Under the pieces are notes generated by a model that saw nothing but the letters and a program-made list of their open reading frames with translations, ran no database searches and was not told where the DNA came from. DNA of 64,000 nt from Holophagales bacterium. GTDB taxonomy: Bacteria > Acidobacteriota > Thermoanaerobaculia > Multivoradales > Multivoraceae. Position 1 is the stretch's first letter. Each line of letters begins with the position of its first letter. The DNA lies in contig VXSP01000009.1 of NCBI GenBank assembly GCA_009837885.1, positions 23,045 through 87,044 of the forward strand. Direction: 5' to 3'. Made by a program: the position numbers and the translations under genes. Positions 51,678 through 60,531 of this stretch are shown here, in pieces.

Positions 51678-52571
51678 GTGACGATGAAGGCAGAAAGGGA
51701 TCTCGGCCAGGAGATGGCGGCGGCGTTGCGCTACGCCTCGGCGTGGCGCGGCAAGCGCGTCGTCATCAAGTACGGCGGCCGCGCGATGGCGGGCGAGAAG
51801 TTCGGCACCCTGATCGAGGATCTGGTGCTGTTGCGGAGCGCCGGGTTGCGCCCCATGCTGGTCCACGGCGGCGGCGCCGAGATCTCGACGATGCTCCAGA
51901 CGATGGGCATCGAACCGCGCTTCGTCGACGGCCTGCGGGTCACCGACGAGGACACGATGCGAGTCGTCGAGATGGTCCTCGGCGGTTCCGTGAACAAGCG
52001 CCTGGTCGGCATGATCCAGCGCGCCGGCGGACGCGCCGTCGGCCTCACCGGAAAGGACGGCGACCTGCTGCGGGTGCGTCCCCACGCGCGGGCGGACGAA
52101 CTCGGCTTCGTCGGCGAGATCGAGAGGGTCGATACGTCGCTCCTCGACCAGCTCACGAACTCCGGCTACGTGCCGGTGATCGGTTCGCTCGGCGTGGGGC
52201 CGGGCGGCCAGACCTACAACGTCAACGCCGACACCGCGGCCGCGGCACTCGCCGCCGAAGTGGGGGCGGAGAAGCTCCTGCTCCTGACCGACGTGCGCGG
52301 GATCAACGACAACGGCGCGTTCCGGTCGCGGCTCACGCCCGCCGAAGCGCAGGAGCTGATCGACTCCGGCGTGGTGTCCGCCGGCATGGTGCCCAAGGTG
52401 CGAGCCTGTCTGAGCGCGCTGGAGGCCGGAGTCGGGAGCGCCCACATCGTCGCCGCCGGCGAACCGCACGGGCTCCTGGTGGAGCTCTTCACGGAAGGCG
52501 GCATCGGAACGATGATCAAGCAACCCGGGCAACCCGTAGCCCGGCAACTTCCAGGAGTCGAGTGGTCATGA
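51678..52571 (+). CDS. argB: Acetylglutamate kinase ArgB
   Basis: 297 aa amino-acid kinase. VVIKYGGRAM, LVHGGGAEIS, VDGLRVTDEDTM, NADTAAAALA and LLLTDVRGI are visible. An N-terminal helix (ERDLGQEMAAALRYASAW) precedes the kinase core; such a helix is a feature of the hexameric, arginine-inhibited class, so feedback control is likely. The GTG at 51678 with GAGG just upstream is chosen; ATG at 51684 is the alternative. Confidence 0.94.
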   Translation: MTMKAERDLGQEMAAALRYASAWRGKRVVIKYGGRAMAGEKFGTLIEDLVLLRSAGLRPMLVHGGGAEISTMLQTMGIEPRFVDGLRVTDEDTMRVVEMVLGGSVNKRLVGMIQRAGGRAVGLTGKDGDLLRVRPHARADELGFVGEIERVDTSLLDQLTNSGYVPVIGSLGVGPGGQTYNVNADTAAAALAAEVGAEKLLLLTDVRGINDNGAFRSRLTPAEAQELIDSGVVSAGMVPKVRACLSALEAGVGSAHIVAAGEPHGLLVELFTEGGIGTMIKQPGQPVARQLPGVEWS

Positions 52572-53746
52572 CCGAGGACAGCCTGTTTGCGAACTACAAG
52601 CGGGCGCCGGTGGCGTTCAGCCACGGCGACGGAGTGCGTCTCTGGGACACCCAGGGCCGCGAGTACCTAGACTTCCTGGCGGGCATCGCGGTTTCGTCCC
52701 TGGGCCACAACCACCCGGCCCTGACCGAGGCGATCACCCGCCAGGCCGGGCGCTACCTGCACGTCTCGAACCTGTTCCGGATCCGGGAACAGGAGCGGGC
52801 GGGCGAGTTGCTGGTGGAGGCCACGAACGGTCTGCTCCACCGCGCCTTCTTCTGCAACAGCGGCGCCGAGGCGGTCGAAGCCGCGATCAAGCTGGCCCGG
52901 CGCTACGCCTACGACCGCGACGGCTCGGGTGACCGACATCGGATCGTCACCGCGGAGGGCGGTTTCCACGGCCGTACCCTGGGAGCTCTGGCGGCGACGG
53001 CCACGCCCGCCTACCAGGTCGGCTTCGGCCCCCTCCCGGGAGGTTTCGCGGCCGTGCCCTTCGGCGACCTGGAGGCGGCGGCGGGCGAGATCGACGGCAG
53101 CACCTGCGCGGTGCTCATCGAGGCCATCCAGGGCGAGGCCGGCGTGATCGAGCCGCCGGTGGGCTACCTCGAGGGCCTGCAGGCACTCTGCCGTGAACGC
53201 GGCGCCCTGTTCATTCTCGACGAGGTGCAGACCGGGATCGGCCGCCTCGGCCGCGCTTACGGCTTCCAGCACTACGGCCTCGAACCGGACATCGTGACCC
53301 TGGCCAAGGGGCTCGGCGGCGGCGTTCCGGTGGGCGCCGTGCTGGCGCGCGGCGAGGTCGCTTCGGCTCTCGTGCCGGGCACCCACGGCACGACCTTTGG
53401 CGGCAACCCGCTCGCCAGTGCGGCGGTCCGGGCGGTGCTCGAGACGGTGTTCGAAGCGGACTTCCTCGAACGGGTGGTCCGCGCGGGCGAGTACCTGCGG
53501 GCGCTTCTCGGTCAGCTCAGCGCCGGCGGCCTGGTCACCGAGGTGCGGGGACAGGGGCTGATGGCCGCGATCGAGTGCACGCCGGAAGCGCCCGACGTCG
53601 CGACCCGCTGCCTGGAGAACGGCCTGATCGTCAACGCGCCGCGGCCCCACAGCATCCGGATGCTGCCGCCTCTCGTGGTTCACGATCCGGAGATCGAGCG
53701 GGCGGTCGGGATCCTGGCGCACGCACTGGAGGAAGCCGCGGCTTGA
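52568..53746 (+). CDS. argD: Acetylornithine aminotransferase ArgD
   Basis: 392 aa class III PLP aminotransferase, fourth step of ornithine synthesis. LDFLAGIAVSSLGHNHP, FFCNSGAEAVEAAIKLAR, FHGRTLGALAAT, LDEVQTGIGRLG, PLP-binding Lys in TLAKGLGGGVPVGAVL, and GTTFGGNPLA are present. It could also act in lysine/DAP synthesis (DapC), as in enteric bacteria. The ATG overlaps the argB stop. Confidence 0.94.
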   Translation: MTEDSLFANYKRAPVAFSHGDGVRLWDTQGREYLDFLAGIAVSSLGHNHPALTEAITRQAGRYLHVSNLFRIREQERAGELLVEATNGLLHRAFFCNSGAEAVEAAIKLARRYAYDRDGSGDRHRIVTAEGGFHGRTLGALAATATPAYQVGFGPLPGGFAAVPFGDLEAAAGEIDGSTCAVLIEAIQGEAGVIEPPVGYLEGLQALCRERGALFILDEVQTGIGRLGRAYGFQHYGLEPDIVTLAKGLGGGVPVGAVLARGEVASALVPGTHGTTFGGNPLASAAVRAVLETVFEADFLERVVRAGEYLRALLGQLSAGGLVTEVRGQGLMAAIECTPEAPDVATRCLENGLIVNAPRPHSIRMLPPLVVHDPEIERAVGILAHALEEAAA

Positions 53747-55248
53747 GCGGGAAGGCCGGTGGGCCCGCTACGCCCCGCCTGTGGGGCGGCGCGTTCGACG
53801 CGGAGGTCGATCCGGTCATCGACGCGTACACGCGGTCGCTTCCCTTCGACCACCGGCTTGCCGCCGCGGACCTGGTCGGGTCGCTGGCGCACGCCCGGAT
53901 GCTGCTCGAGACCGGAGTCGTCGACCGGGACTCGGCCGCCGCCATCCTCTCCGGCCTGAGCTCGATGCTCCGGCGCGTCGAGGGGGGCGAACTCGAGGTC
54001 GGGGGCGCGGACGAGGATGTCCACACCTGGATCGAACGGCAGCTCACCGAGGAGATCGGCGACGCGGGCCGGCGACTGCACAGCGCCCGCAGCCGCAACG
54101 ATCAGACGGCGGTGGCCTTTCGGCTGTGGCAGCGGTCGGCGGCGGAGCGCGCGCTCGGTGCGGCCCTGGGGCTGGTCGAGGCCCTGCTTGCCCAGGGGCG
54201 GCAGCACGTGGAGACGGCCCTGCCCGGCTACACCCACATGCAACGGGCCCAGCCGACGACGCTGGCGCAGCACCTGCTCGCTCACGCCTGGTCCGTCCTG
54301 GCCGACGCGGGCAGGCTCAGGGGGGCGCACCGGACGGCGGGCCTGAGTCCGCTCGGCGCCGGCGCGATGGCCGGGTCGCCCCACCCGATCGATCCCGTCC
54401 GCAGCGCCGAACTGCTCGGGTTGGACGCGGCCTATCCGAACAGCATGTGGGCGGTGGCCGACCGCGACTACGTGGCCGAGGCGCTCTTCGCCTGCGCGCT
54501 TGCCATGGTCCACCTGTCCCGCTGGGCCGAGGAAGTCGTGCTCTGGACCTCGAGCGAGTTCTCCTTCGCCCGGCTCCAGGACCGGGCCGCCAAGGGCTCG
54601 AGCATCATGCCGCAGAAGAAGAACCCGGAACCCGCGGAGATCCTGCGCGGCAAGTCGGGTCGCGCGGTAGGCGACCTGGTGTCGCTGCTGGTCACGGTCA
54701 AGGGCCTGCCGCTGACCTACAACAGCGACCTGCAGGAGGACAAGGAGGCCCTGTTCGATGCGTTCGACACGGTGACGGCCTCGTTCGGGGTGGCCCGGGT
54801 GCTTGGCGAGAGCCTCGAGTTCGACCGCGAGACGATGGCGGCGGCGCTGGAGGGTGCGTACATCACCGCCACCGATCTGGCCGATCTGCTCGCCGCTGCC
54901 GGCGTGCCCTTCCGCAGCGCCCATGAGCGCACCGGGGCCGTCGTCCGGGTCGCCGGAGAGCGCGGCGTGGAGCTGTGGCAGCTTGCGGCGTCGGATCTCG
55001 AGGAGCTCGTGCCGGAGATCGAGGACCGGGAGGGGTTGCTGGCCGCGCTACGGCCGGAGGCCTCGCTCGCCGCCCATCGAAGCTACGGCGGTCCCGCGCC
55101 CGAGCGGGTCCGCGAGCAGATCGACGAGATGGACGAGCGGCTCGCGGCGGATCGACGGTGGCTGGAGTCGCAGGAGCCGCCGCCGATCTACCGGGCCCAC
55201 GTGGAGGGCGCTCTGCTCGCGGAGACCATTCCGGGAGCCGGCTCATGA
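53743..55248 (+). CDS. argH: Argininosuccinate lyase ArgH
   Basis: 501 aa member of the fumarase/aspartase superfamily releasing arginine and fumarate. LWGGAFDAEVDPVIDAYT, SRNDQTAVAFRLW, GYTHMQRAQPTTLAQHLL, and the superfamily signature GSSIMPQKKNPEPAE are present. It is ~40 residues longer than the E. coli enzyme, with an extra charged helical C-terminus. The TTG start overlaps the argD stop (TTGA). argF and argG, the two preceding steps, are not in the cluster. Confidence 0.94.
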   Translation: MSGKAGGPATPRLWGGAFDAEVDPVIDAYTRSLPFDHRLAAADLVGSLAHARMLLETGVVDRDSAAAILSGLSSMLRRVEGGELEVGGADEDVHTWIERQLTEEIGDAGRRLHSARSRNDQTAVAFRLWQRSAAERALGAALGLVEALLAQGRQHVETALPGYTHMQRAQPTTLAQHLLAHAWSVLADAGRLRGAHRTAGLSPLGAGAMAGSPHPIDPVRSAELLGLDAAYPNSMWAVADRDYVAEALFACALAMVHLSRWAEEVVLWTSSEFSFARLQDRAAKGSSIMPQKKNPEPAEILRGKSGRAVGDLVSLLVTVKGLPLTYNSDLQEDKEALFDAFDTVTASFGVARVLGESLEFDRETMAAALEGAYITATDLADLLAAAGVPFRSAHERTGAVVRVAGERGVELWQLAASDLEELVPEIEDREGLLAALRPEASLAAHRSYGGPAPERVREQIDEMDERLAADRRWLESQEPPPIYRAHVEGALLAETIPGAGS

Positions 55249-55703
55249 CCACCGCGATCCGTCACGGCGCCATCCTGGACATCATCGGCCGTCGGCCTGT
55301 GTCGAGCCAGAAAGACCTGGTGCGCGCCCTCGGACGTCGTGGCTTCCAGGTGTCCCAGGCCACCGTGTCGCGCGACGTGCGGCGGCTCGGCCTGTTGAAG
55401 GTACCCCTGGCGGGCGGAGGCTTCCGCTACGCGCCGGCGGACCAGGCGGCGGGACCGGTTCGGCCCGACGCCGAGCGCGCCATGCGGATGTTCGTGACCG
55501 GCGTGGCCGAGGGTGAGGCGCTCCTCGTGCTGAGGACGCGCAGCGGCAACGCGAACGCGCTCGCCGTCGTGATCGACCAGGCCGACTGGCCCGAGGTCGC
55601 CGGCACCCTGGCAGGCGACGACACCGTCCTCCTGGTCCTCAAGACCGTCGCCGCCCGCGACCGCATCCGCGAGTCCCTCGCGGCGTTACTCGAAGGCGAC
55701 TAA
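55245..55703 (+). CDS. argR: Arginine repressor ArgR
   Basis: 152 aa. The N-terminal winged helix contains SQATVSRDVRRLGLLKVPL, the DNA-recognition region. The C-terminal domain has GNANALAVVIDQADWPEVAG and GTLAGDDTVLLVL, the arginine-binding hexamerisation motif (GDD). In this family arginine binding promotes operator binding at ARG boxes, and a candidate box lies in front of argC. The ATG overlaps the argH stop. Confidence 0.94.
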   Translation: MTTAIRHGAILDIIGRRPVSSQKDLVRALGRRGFQVSQATVSRDVRRLGLLKVPLAGGGFRYAPADQAAGPVRPDAERAMRMFVTGVAEGEALLVLRTRSGNANALAVVIDQADWPEVAGTLAGDDTVLLVLKTVAARDRIRESLAALLEGD

Positions 55704-55710
55704 CTCCGGA

Positions 55711-55765
55711 CTGGGTGCGCCGGCGTCCCCGCCGGCATCAGGCGCGATGCCGCGAAGCGGCGAGC
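55711..55765 (+). repeat. Dispersed GC hairpin repeat
   Basis: Begins CTGGGTGCGCCGGCGTCCCC exactly like the copy at 41811, eight bases after the argR stop. A second hairpin CCGCGAAGCGGCGA follows, as in the inverted copy at 63911-63967. It lies between the converging argR and oxidoreductase genes and may act as a terminator. Confidence 0.7.
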
Positions 55766-55773
55766 GCGAATCC

Positions 55774-56400
55774 TCAGCCCTGCAAGGCCCTCCGCACCTG
55801 CCACGCCTGCCGCGTCTCCTGCGACGAGAACCGCTGCTCGGCCCAGGGGTCGCCGTACGTGTGGTAGCCGTTCTGCTCCCAGAACCCGCGCTCGTCTGCG
55901 TTCAGGAGTTCGATGCCGGAGACCCACTTGGCGCTCTTCCAGGCGTAGAGATGGGGCACCACGAGCCGGAGCGGACCGCCGTGATCCGGCGCCAGCAGTT
56001 CGCCGCCGTGGCGGTCGGCGAGCAGCGCGTGTTCGGAGAGCAGGTCGTCGAGCGGCAGGTTCGTCGTGTAGCCGCCGTAGCAGTGGATCATCGCGTGCGT
56101 GGCTTCCGGAGACGGCGCCACCGCGCCGAGCACGTCCCGCGTCGCGAACCCGGACCACCGGTTGTCCAGGGTCGAGAACCGGGTCACGCAGTGAAAGTCG
56201 GCGGTCACCTCGCGCCGCGGCAGCGACTGCAGCGCCTGCCAGTCGAACGCGTGCTCGGCCTCGACGCGGCCGAACAGCCGCAGCTCGAACCCGGCCACCT
56301 CGACCTCGGGCGTGTCGCCGACGGACAGCACCGGCCACTTCTTCGTGACGTACTGGCCGGGGGGAACCCGGTCGTCGCCGCGTCTCGGGGAATCGTCCAT
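55774..56400 (-). CDS. Molybdopterin-dependent oxidoreductase (sulfite oxidase-fold)
   Basis: 208 aa single-domain protein of the oxidoreductase molybdopterin-binding family. WPVLSVGD, the Mo-coordinating Cys in DFHCVTRFSTLDNRWSG, CYGGYTTNLPLDDLL, HGGPLRLVVPHLYAWKSAKW and FWEQNGYHTYGDPW are typical of the small cytoplasmic 'SUOX-like' clade. No signal peptide or heme/dimerisation domain. Its cofactor need fits the MoaD-MoaE gene 5 kb away. Divergent from the cysteine operon. Confidence 0.88.
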   Translation of the reverse strand: MDDSPRRGDDRVPPGQYVTKKWPVLSVGDTPEVEVAGFELRLFGRVEAEHAFDWQALQSLPRREVTADFHCVTRFSTLDNRWSGFATRDVLGAVAPSPEATHAMIHCYGGYTTNLPLDDLLSEHALLADRHGGELLAPDHGGPLRLVVPHLYAWKSAKWVSGIELLNADERGFWEQNGYHTYGDPWAEQRFSSQETRQAWQVRRALQG

Positions 56401-56584
56401 GGCGCGGGGAGACTATCGACAGTCGCCGCGTCGTGCAGTGCGTCGGTTGTAAATGTGAGCGATGTGGTCAACAATTCCCGCTCGCCGCGCCGGGGCTCGT
56501 CCGAGCCGCCCGCCGGAGTCCGTTGCGAGGTGTCTTCCGCGGCTCTGGAGGAACGGGGGCGATCGTCCTGATAGGGAAACGTCG

Positions 56585-57592
56585 ATGATCACCGAATCCG
56601 CTTCCAGCGAGTACGCCGCAGCCGCCGTCGAGCTGGCCGGGCCGCCGATTCCGGAGGGGCTCGGCGACGGTGCCCGGCGGCTGCTGTCGCGGGTCGGCAA
56701 CACGCCCCTGCTCGACCTGAGCCACGTCCTCGGACCGGCCGCAAGGGAACTCGGGTCGGAGCTTCTGGCCAAGGCGGAGATGGCGAACCCGGGCGGCTCG
56801 GTCAAGGACCGGCCGGCGCGTCACATGATGCTGGCGGCCCGTGACGCCGGCCAGCTCGACGGCGGCCGCCGTGTCCTGGACGCGACCTCGGGCAACACCG
56901 GCATCGCGCTCGCGATGATCGGCGCGGCGATGGGCATCGGCGTGACGCTCTGCCTGCCGAGCAACGCCTCGATCGAGCGACGGCGCATCCTCGGCGCGTT
57001 CGGCGCCGAACTCGTGCTCACCGATCCGATGGAAGGCTCCGACGGCGCCATCCGCGAGGCGCGCCGGATGATCGAGGCGGATCCGGAGGCGTTCTGCTAC
57101 GTCGACCAGTACAGCAACACCGCCAACTGGCGGGCTCACTTCGAGACCACCGGCCCCGAGATCTGGATGCAGACGGAGGGGCGTCTGACCCACTTCGTCG
57201 CGGGTCTCGGTACCAGCGGCACCTTCTGCGGCACGGCCCGGTACCTGGCCGAACGCGCTCCCGGGGTCCGGCTCATCTCGATGCAGCCGGACGGCCCCTT
57301 CCACGGGCTGGAGGGCATGAAGCACATGCCGAGCGCCCTCGTGCCGGCGATCTACGACGATTCGATCGCCAGCGAGGAGACGGAGGTCAGCACCGAGGAC
57401 GCCTACGCCGAGATCAAGGCGCTCGCCCGCGGGAGCGGCCTGCTCGTCGGCATCTCGGCGGCCGCGAACGTGGTCGCCGGGCGGCGGATCGCCGAGCGCG
57501 CGGCCGAGGCCGGGGAGCGCGCCGTGGTGGTGACCATCCTCTGCGACGGCGCCGACAAGTACCTGTCCGAACCGTTCTGGGACGAGGACTGA
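56585..57592 (+). CDS. cysM: Cysteine synthase, CysM-type (probably thiocarboxylate-dependent)
   Basis: 335 aa PLP enzyme of the O-acetylserine sulfhydrylase family. SRVGNTPLLDL, the PLP Lys74 in NPGGSVKDRPA, the substrate loop TSGNTGIALAMIGAAMG, and the phosphate-binding GTSGTFCGTARYL are present. Neighbouring genes for a JAMM protease and a fused sulfur carrier/E1 indicate the CysO-CysM-Mec type pathway of actinobacteria, in which the sulfur donor is a protein thiocarboxylate and the acceptor is O-phosphoserine. That assignment is inference from context. AGGGAAAC precedes the ATG. First gene of a three-gene operon. Confidence 0.88.
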   Translation: MITESASSEYAAAAVELAGPPIPEGLGDGARRLLSRVGNTPLLDLSHVLGPAARELGSELLAKAEMANPGGSVKDRPARHMMLAARDAGQLDGGRRVLDATSGNTGIALAMIGAAMGIGVTLCLPSNASIERRRILGAFGAELVLTDPMEGSDGAIREARRMIEADPEAFCYVDQYSNTANWRAHFETTGPEIWMQTEGRLTHFVAGLGTSGTFCGTARYLAERAPGVRLISMQPDGPFHGLEGMKHMPSALVPAIYDDSIASEETEVSTEDAYAEIKALARGSGLLVGISAAANVVAGRRIAERAAEAGERAVVVTILCDGADKYLSEPFWDED

Positions 57593-57599
57593 ACCGCCG

Positions 57600-58058
57600 A
57601 TGATCGAACTGTCTCCAGGCGACCTGGCCCGCATCCGCGCGCACGGCGAGGCGACGTACCCGGAGGAGTGCTGCGGCATCCTGGTTGGCAGCAGCGAGAA
57701 GACGGCCGGTGAAGATCCCGCGCCTCTCGCTCGTGTCGTGCGCCTGGTCGGCGCCGAGAACGAACGCGAGGACGAGAGCCGGCACAACCGCTACCTGATC
57801 CCGCCCGAAGTCATCCTGCGGACGGAGCGGGAAGCGCGCGCGGACGGCCTCGACGTGGTCGGCTACTACCACTCGCACCCGGATCACCCGTCGCGCCCCA
57901 GCGACTTCGACCGGGACCACGCCTGGCCGGGCTACAGTTACCTGATCGTCTCGGTGCGCGAGGGCCGCGCCAGGGACGAGCGGAGCTGGCGGCTCAGCAA
58001 CGACCGTTCCCGCTTCGACGAGGAACCGATCCGCACCCCTGAACCGCCCGCGACCTGA
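57600..58058 (+). CDS. JAMM/MPN+ metalloprotease (Mec-like)
   Basis: 152 aa zinc peptidase of family M67. The complete JAMM motif is visible: EECCGILVG near 22-30 supplies the Glu, then H91-S-H93-PDHPSRP-S101-DF-D104. In actinobacteria the homologue Mec hydrolyses CysO-cysteine to release cysteine. Seven bases after the cysteine synthase and 37 before the fused carrier/E1. It might also cut the carrier domains free of their fusions after Gly-Gly. Confidence 0.9.
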   Translation: MIELSPGDLARIRAHGEATYPEECCGILVGSSEKTAGEDPAPLARVVRLVGAENEREDESRHNRYLIPPEVILRTEREARADGLDVVGYYHSHPDHPSRPSDFDRDHAWPGYSYLIVSVREGRARDERSWRLSNDRSRFDEEPIRTPEPPAT

Positions 58059-58095
58059 ACACGCAAAAGACCGAAGAGTCCCACGGAGACCGACG

Positions 58096-59547
58096 ATGAC
58101 CGTACTCATACAGATTCCCACGCCCCTGCGGGGCTTCGCCGACGAGCAGGCCGAGGTGGCGGTGGCCGCCGCCACGGTCGGCGAGGCGATGGAGCAGCTC
58201 GTGACCCGCTACGAGGGCCTGCGGCCGCACCTGTTCGGCGACGACGGCAAGCTGCGCACCTTCGTCAACCTGTTCCTGAACGACGAGGACGTGCGCTACC
58301 TGGAGCGCGAGGCGACGCCGATCAACGGCGACGCGACGCTGGCCATCATCCCGTCGATCGCCGGCGGCACGGTGGCGGAGCCGCCGGCTCCAGCGACCAC
58401 CGAGGAGCTGAGCCCGGAGGAAATCCTCCGCTACAGCCGCCACCTCATCATGCCCGAGGTCGGCTCCGAAGGGCAGTTGAAGCTCAAGGCCGCCAAGGTG
58501 CTGATGATCGGCACCGGCGGGCTCGGCTCGCCGCTCGGCATGTACCTCGCCGCGGCCGGCGTCGGCCGCCTCGGCCTGGTCGACTTCGACGTCGTCGACG
58601 AATCGAACCTGCACCGCCAGTTGCTCTACAGCAACGCGGACGTCGGCCGGCCCAAGCTCGACGCCGCGGTCGAGCGCCTGCACGAGGTGAACCCGCACAT
58701 CGAACTCACGCCGCACCCGGTGCTGCTCGACTCGAGCAACGCGCTCGAGATCTTCGAGGACTACGACGTGATCGTCGACGGCACGGACAACTTCCCGACC
58801 CGCTACCTGGTCAACGACGCATGCGTCCTGCTCGGCAAGCCGAACGTCTACGGGTCGATCTTCCGCTTCGAGGGCCAGGTGTCCGTGTTCTGGGGCGCCA
58901 AGGGTCCCTGCTACCGCTGCCTGTTCGCCGAGCCGCCGCCGCCGGGACTCGTCCCCTCATGCGCCGAGGGCGGCGTCCTCGGCGTGCTGCCCGGCATCAT
59001 CGGCAGCCTGCAGGCGAACGAGGTGATCAAGCTGATCATCGGCCAGGGCGATCCGCTGATCGGCCGACTGGTGCTCTTCGACGCGCTGCGCATGAGCTTC
59101 CGCGAGCTGAAGCTGCGCAAGAACCCCGATTGCCCTATCTGCTCCGAGAATCCGATTCAGACGGAGCTGATCGACTACGAGCAGTTCTGCGGCGTCCCCG
59201 CCGTCGCCGAGGAGCCGGCGCTCGACGACATGATCGACGTGACTCCGACCCAGGTCCAGTCCTGGATGAACGACGGCCGCGACTTCAGCATTCTCGACGT
59301 CCGGGGCCCGCAGGAGTACGCGATCTGCCGGATCGACGGATCGACCCTGATTCCGGTTGCCGAACTCGAGGGCCGGCTAGCCGAGCTCGACCCTTCGAAG
59401 CTCTGGGTCGTCCACTGCCACCACGGCCCGCGGTCGACGCGAGCGACGAACATCCTCCGCGACAACGGCTTCCCGCAGGCTTACAACCTGGCCGGCGGGA
59501 TCGATGCGTGGGCGGTGGAAGTGGATCCGTCGTTGCCGCGGTACTGA
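58096..59547 (+). CDS. Fusion of ThiS/CysO-like sulfur carrier, MoeB-like E1 and rhodanese
   Basis: 483 aa three-domain protein. Residues 1-91: ubiquitin-like carrier (LRGFADEQAEVAVAAATVGE, FVNLFLNDEDVRYLE) ending in Gly90-Gly91, followed by a linker (92-105). Residues ~108-365: E1-like adenylating enzyme with GTGGLGS (139-145), DFDVVDESNLHRQ, VDGTDNFPTRYLVND, PSCAEGGVLGV (Cys289), and zinc Cys 272, 275, 346, 349. Residues ~378-483: rhodanese with active Cys441 in VVHCHHGPRS. The protein would adenylate and sulfurate the carrier Gly-Gly, but that end is internal, so cleavage is needed first. GGAG before the ATG. Confidence 0.9.
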   Translation: MTVLIQIPTPLRGFADEQAEVAVAAATVGEAMEQLVTRYEGLRPHLFGDDGKLRTFVNLFLNDEDVRYLEREATPINGDATLAIIPSIAGGTVAEPPAPATTEELSPEEILRYSRHLIMPEVGSEGQLKLKAAKVLMIGTGGLGSPLGMYLAAAGVGRLGLVDFDVVDESNLHRQLLYSNADVGRPKLDAAVERLHEVNPHIELTPHPVLLDSSNALEIFEDYDVIVDGTDNFPTRYLVNDACVLLGKPNVYGSIFRFEGQVSVFWGAKGPCYRCLFAEPPPPGLVPSCAEGGVLGVLPGIIGSLQANEVIKLIIGQGDPLIGRLVLFDALRMSFRELKLRKNPDCPICSENPIQTELIDYEQFCGVPAVAEEPALDDMIDVTPTQVQSWMNDGRDFSILDVRGPQEYAICRIDGSTLIPVAELEGRLAELDPSKLWVVHCHHGPRSTRATNILRDNGFPQAYNLAGGIDAWAVEVDPSLPRY

Positions 59548-59556
59548 GGGAGCGGC

Positions 59557-60531
59557 CTAGGTTTCGGGGGCCAGTGGTCCGAACGAGACGTTCCGGCCGT
59601 CGACCTCTACCCTCGCGCCGGGCAGGGCCTCGACAGCCCGTCGCGGCAGCAGGGCGAGCCCGATGGCGGCGTCGTCGCGCGGCGATGGGGAGACGCTGGT
59701 GACCGTACCGGCGGTTCGACCGTCGAACTCGATCTCCGCTCCGGCGGACGGGCTGTGCCCGGGCTCGAAGACGAGCCGGCACATGCGGCGGGCCGGCTGG
59801 CCGCGGTAGTGGATGCGGGCGACGATCTCCTGGCCCAGGTAGCAGCCCTTCTCGTAGTCGACAGCGTCTTCGATGCCTGTCTCCTGGGGCAGGTTGGCGT
59901 CGTCGTAGTCGACGCCCCAGAGCGGATGGCCGTGTTCGATGCGGAGGGCCTCGGTCGCTTCGCGGCCGGCTCGCTGCAGACCTGCTTCGGCCAGGTCGTC
60001 GGCCATGAGCGGCGCGATCGCGGAGGACTGCCACAGCGAGAAGGCCGGCACGCCGCCGTCGCCCTCGCGCACCAGGCGGGCTTGGTAGTCGAGGAATCCG
60101 ACCTGGGTGTGGTTCCATGGCTCGGTCAGGTCGCGGGCCGCTGAGGCGCCGAGATCGGCCAGCACCTCGGCGCTCCTCGGCCCGGCGATCCTCACCGAAG
60201 CCATGTCGCCAAGCGGCAGGATCTCTACCTGGTCGGTGACGATGTACTTCTCAAGGTGCTCGATGATCGTCCTGCCGCGCCCCTTGGGGATCTCCAGCCA
60301 CAGGCGATCTTCGAGCGCCAGCACGGCGGCGCTGGCGAGGATGCGGCCGCGGACGTCGGTGATGAAGCCGAAGCGGCCTGCGCCGGGTTCGAGACCTTCG
60401 ATAGCCGCGGTCACCATGCCGCCGAAGAACCGTTCGCGGTCGGGGCCCATGAGTTCCAGCCGGGAGGCCGGCGGCGGTTCGCACAGGGCGGCTTCGGTGG
60501 TGAGCAGTTCGACGTCGCGTTCGAAGCTCAT
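59557..60531 (-). CDS. ygfZ: YgfZ/GcvT-family folate-binding protein
   Basis: 324 aa. The family signature KGCYLGQEIVARIHYRGQ carries the conserved Cys, preceded by LPQETGIEDAVDYEKGC. YgfZ proteins bind tetrahydrofolate and help Fe-S enzymes such as MiaB. The N-terminal GcvT-like fold is seen in MGPDRERFFGGMVT and GRFGFITDVRGRI. The ATG overlaps the stop of the upstream HAD gene. Converges with the E1 fusion gene nine bases away. Confidence 0.88.
   Translation of the reverse strand: MSFERDVELLTTEAALCEPPPASRLELMGPDRERFFGGMVTAAIEGLEPGAGRFGFITDVRGRILASAAVLALEDRLWLEIPKGRGRTIIEHLEKYIVTDQVEILPLGDMASVRIAGPRSAEVLADLGASAARDLTEPWNHTQVGFLDYQARLVREGDGGVPAFSLWQSSAIAPLMADDLAEAGLQRAGREATEALRIEHGHPLWGVDYDDANLPQETGIEDAVDYEKGCYLGQEIVARIHYRGQPARRMCRLVFEPGHSPSAGAEIEFDGRTAGTVTSVSPSPRDDAAIGLALLPRRAVEALPGARVEVDGRNVSFGPLAPET

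Noticed and set aside
52568-53746. argD as a GABA or other omega-aminotransferase
   Set aside because: Family motifs alone do not separate these, but its place between argB and argH makes the arginine role far more likely.
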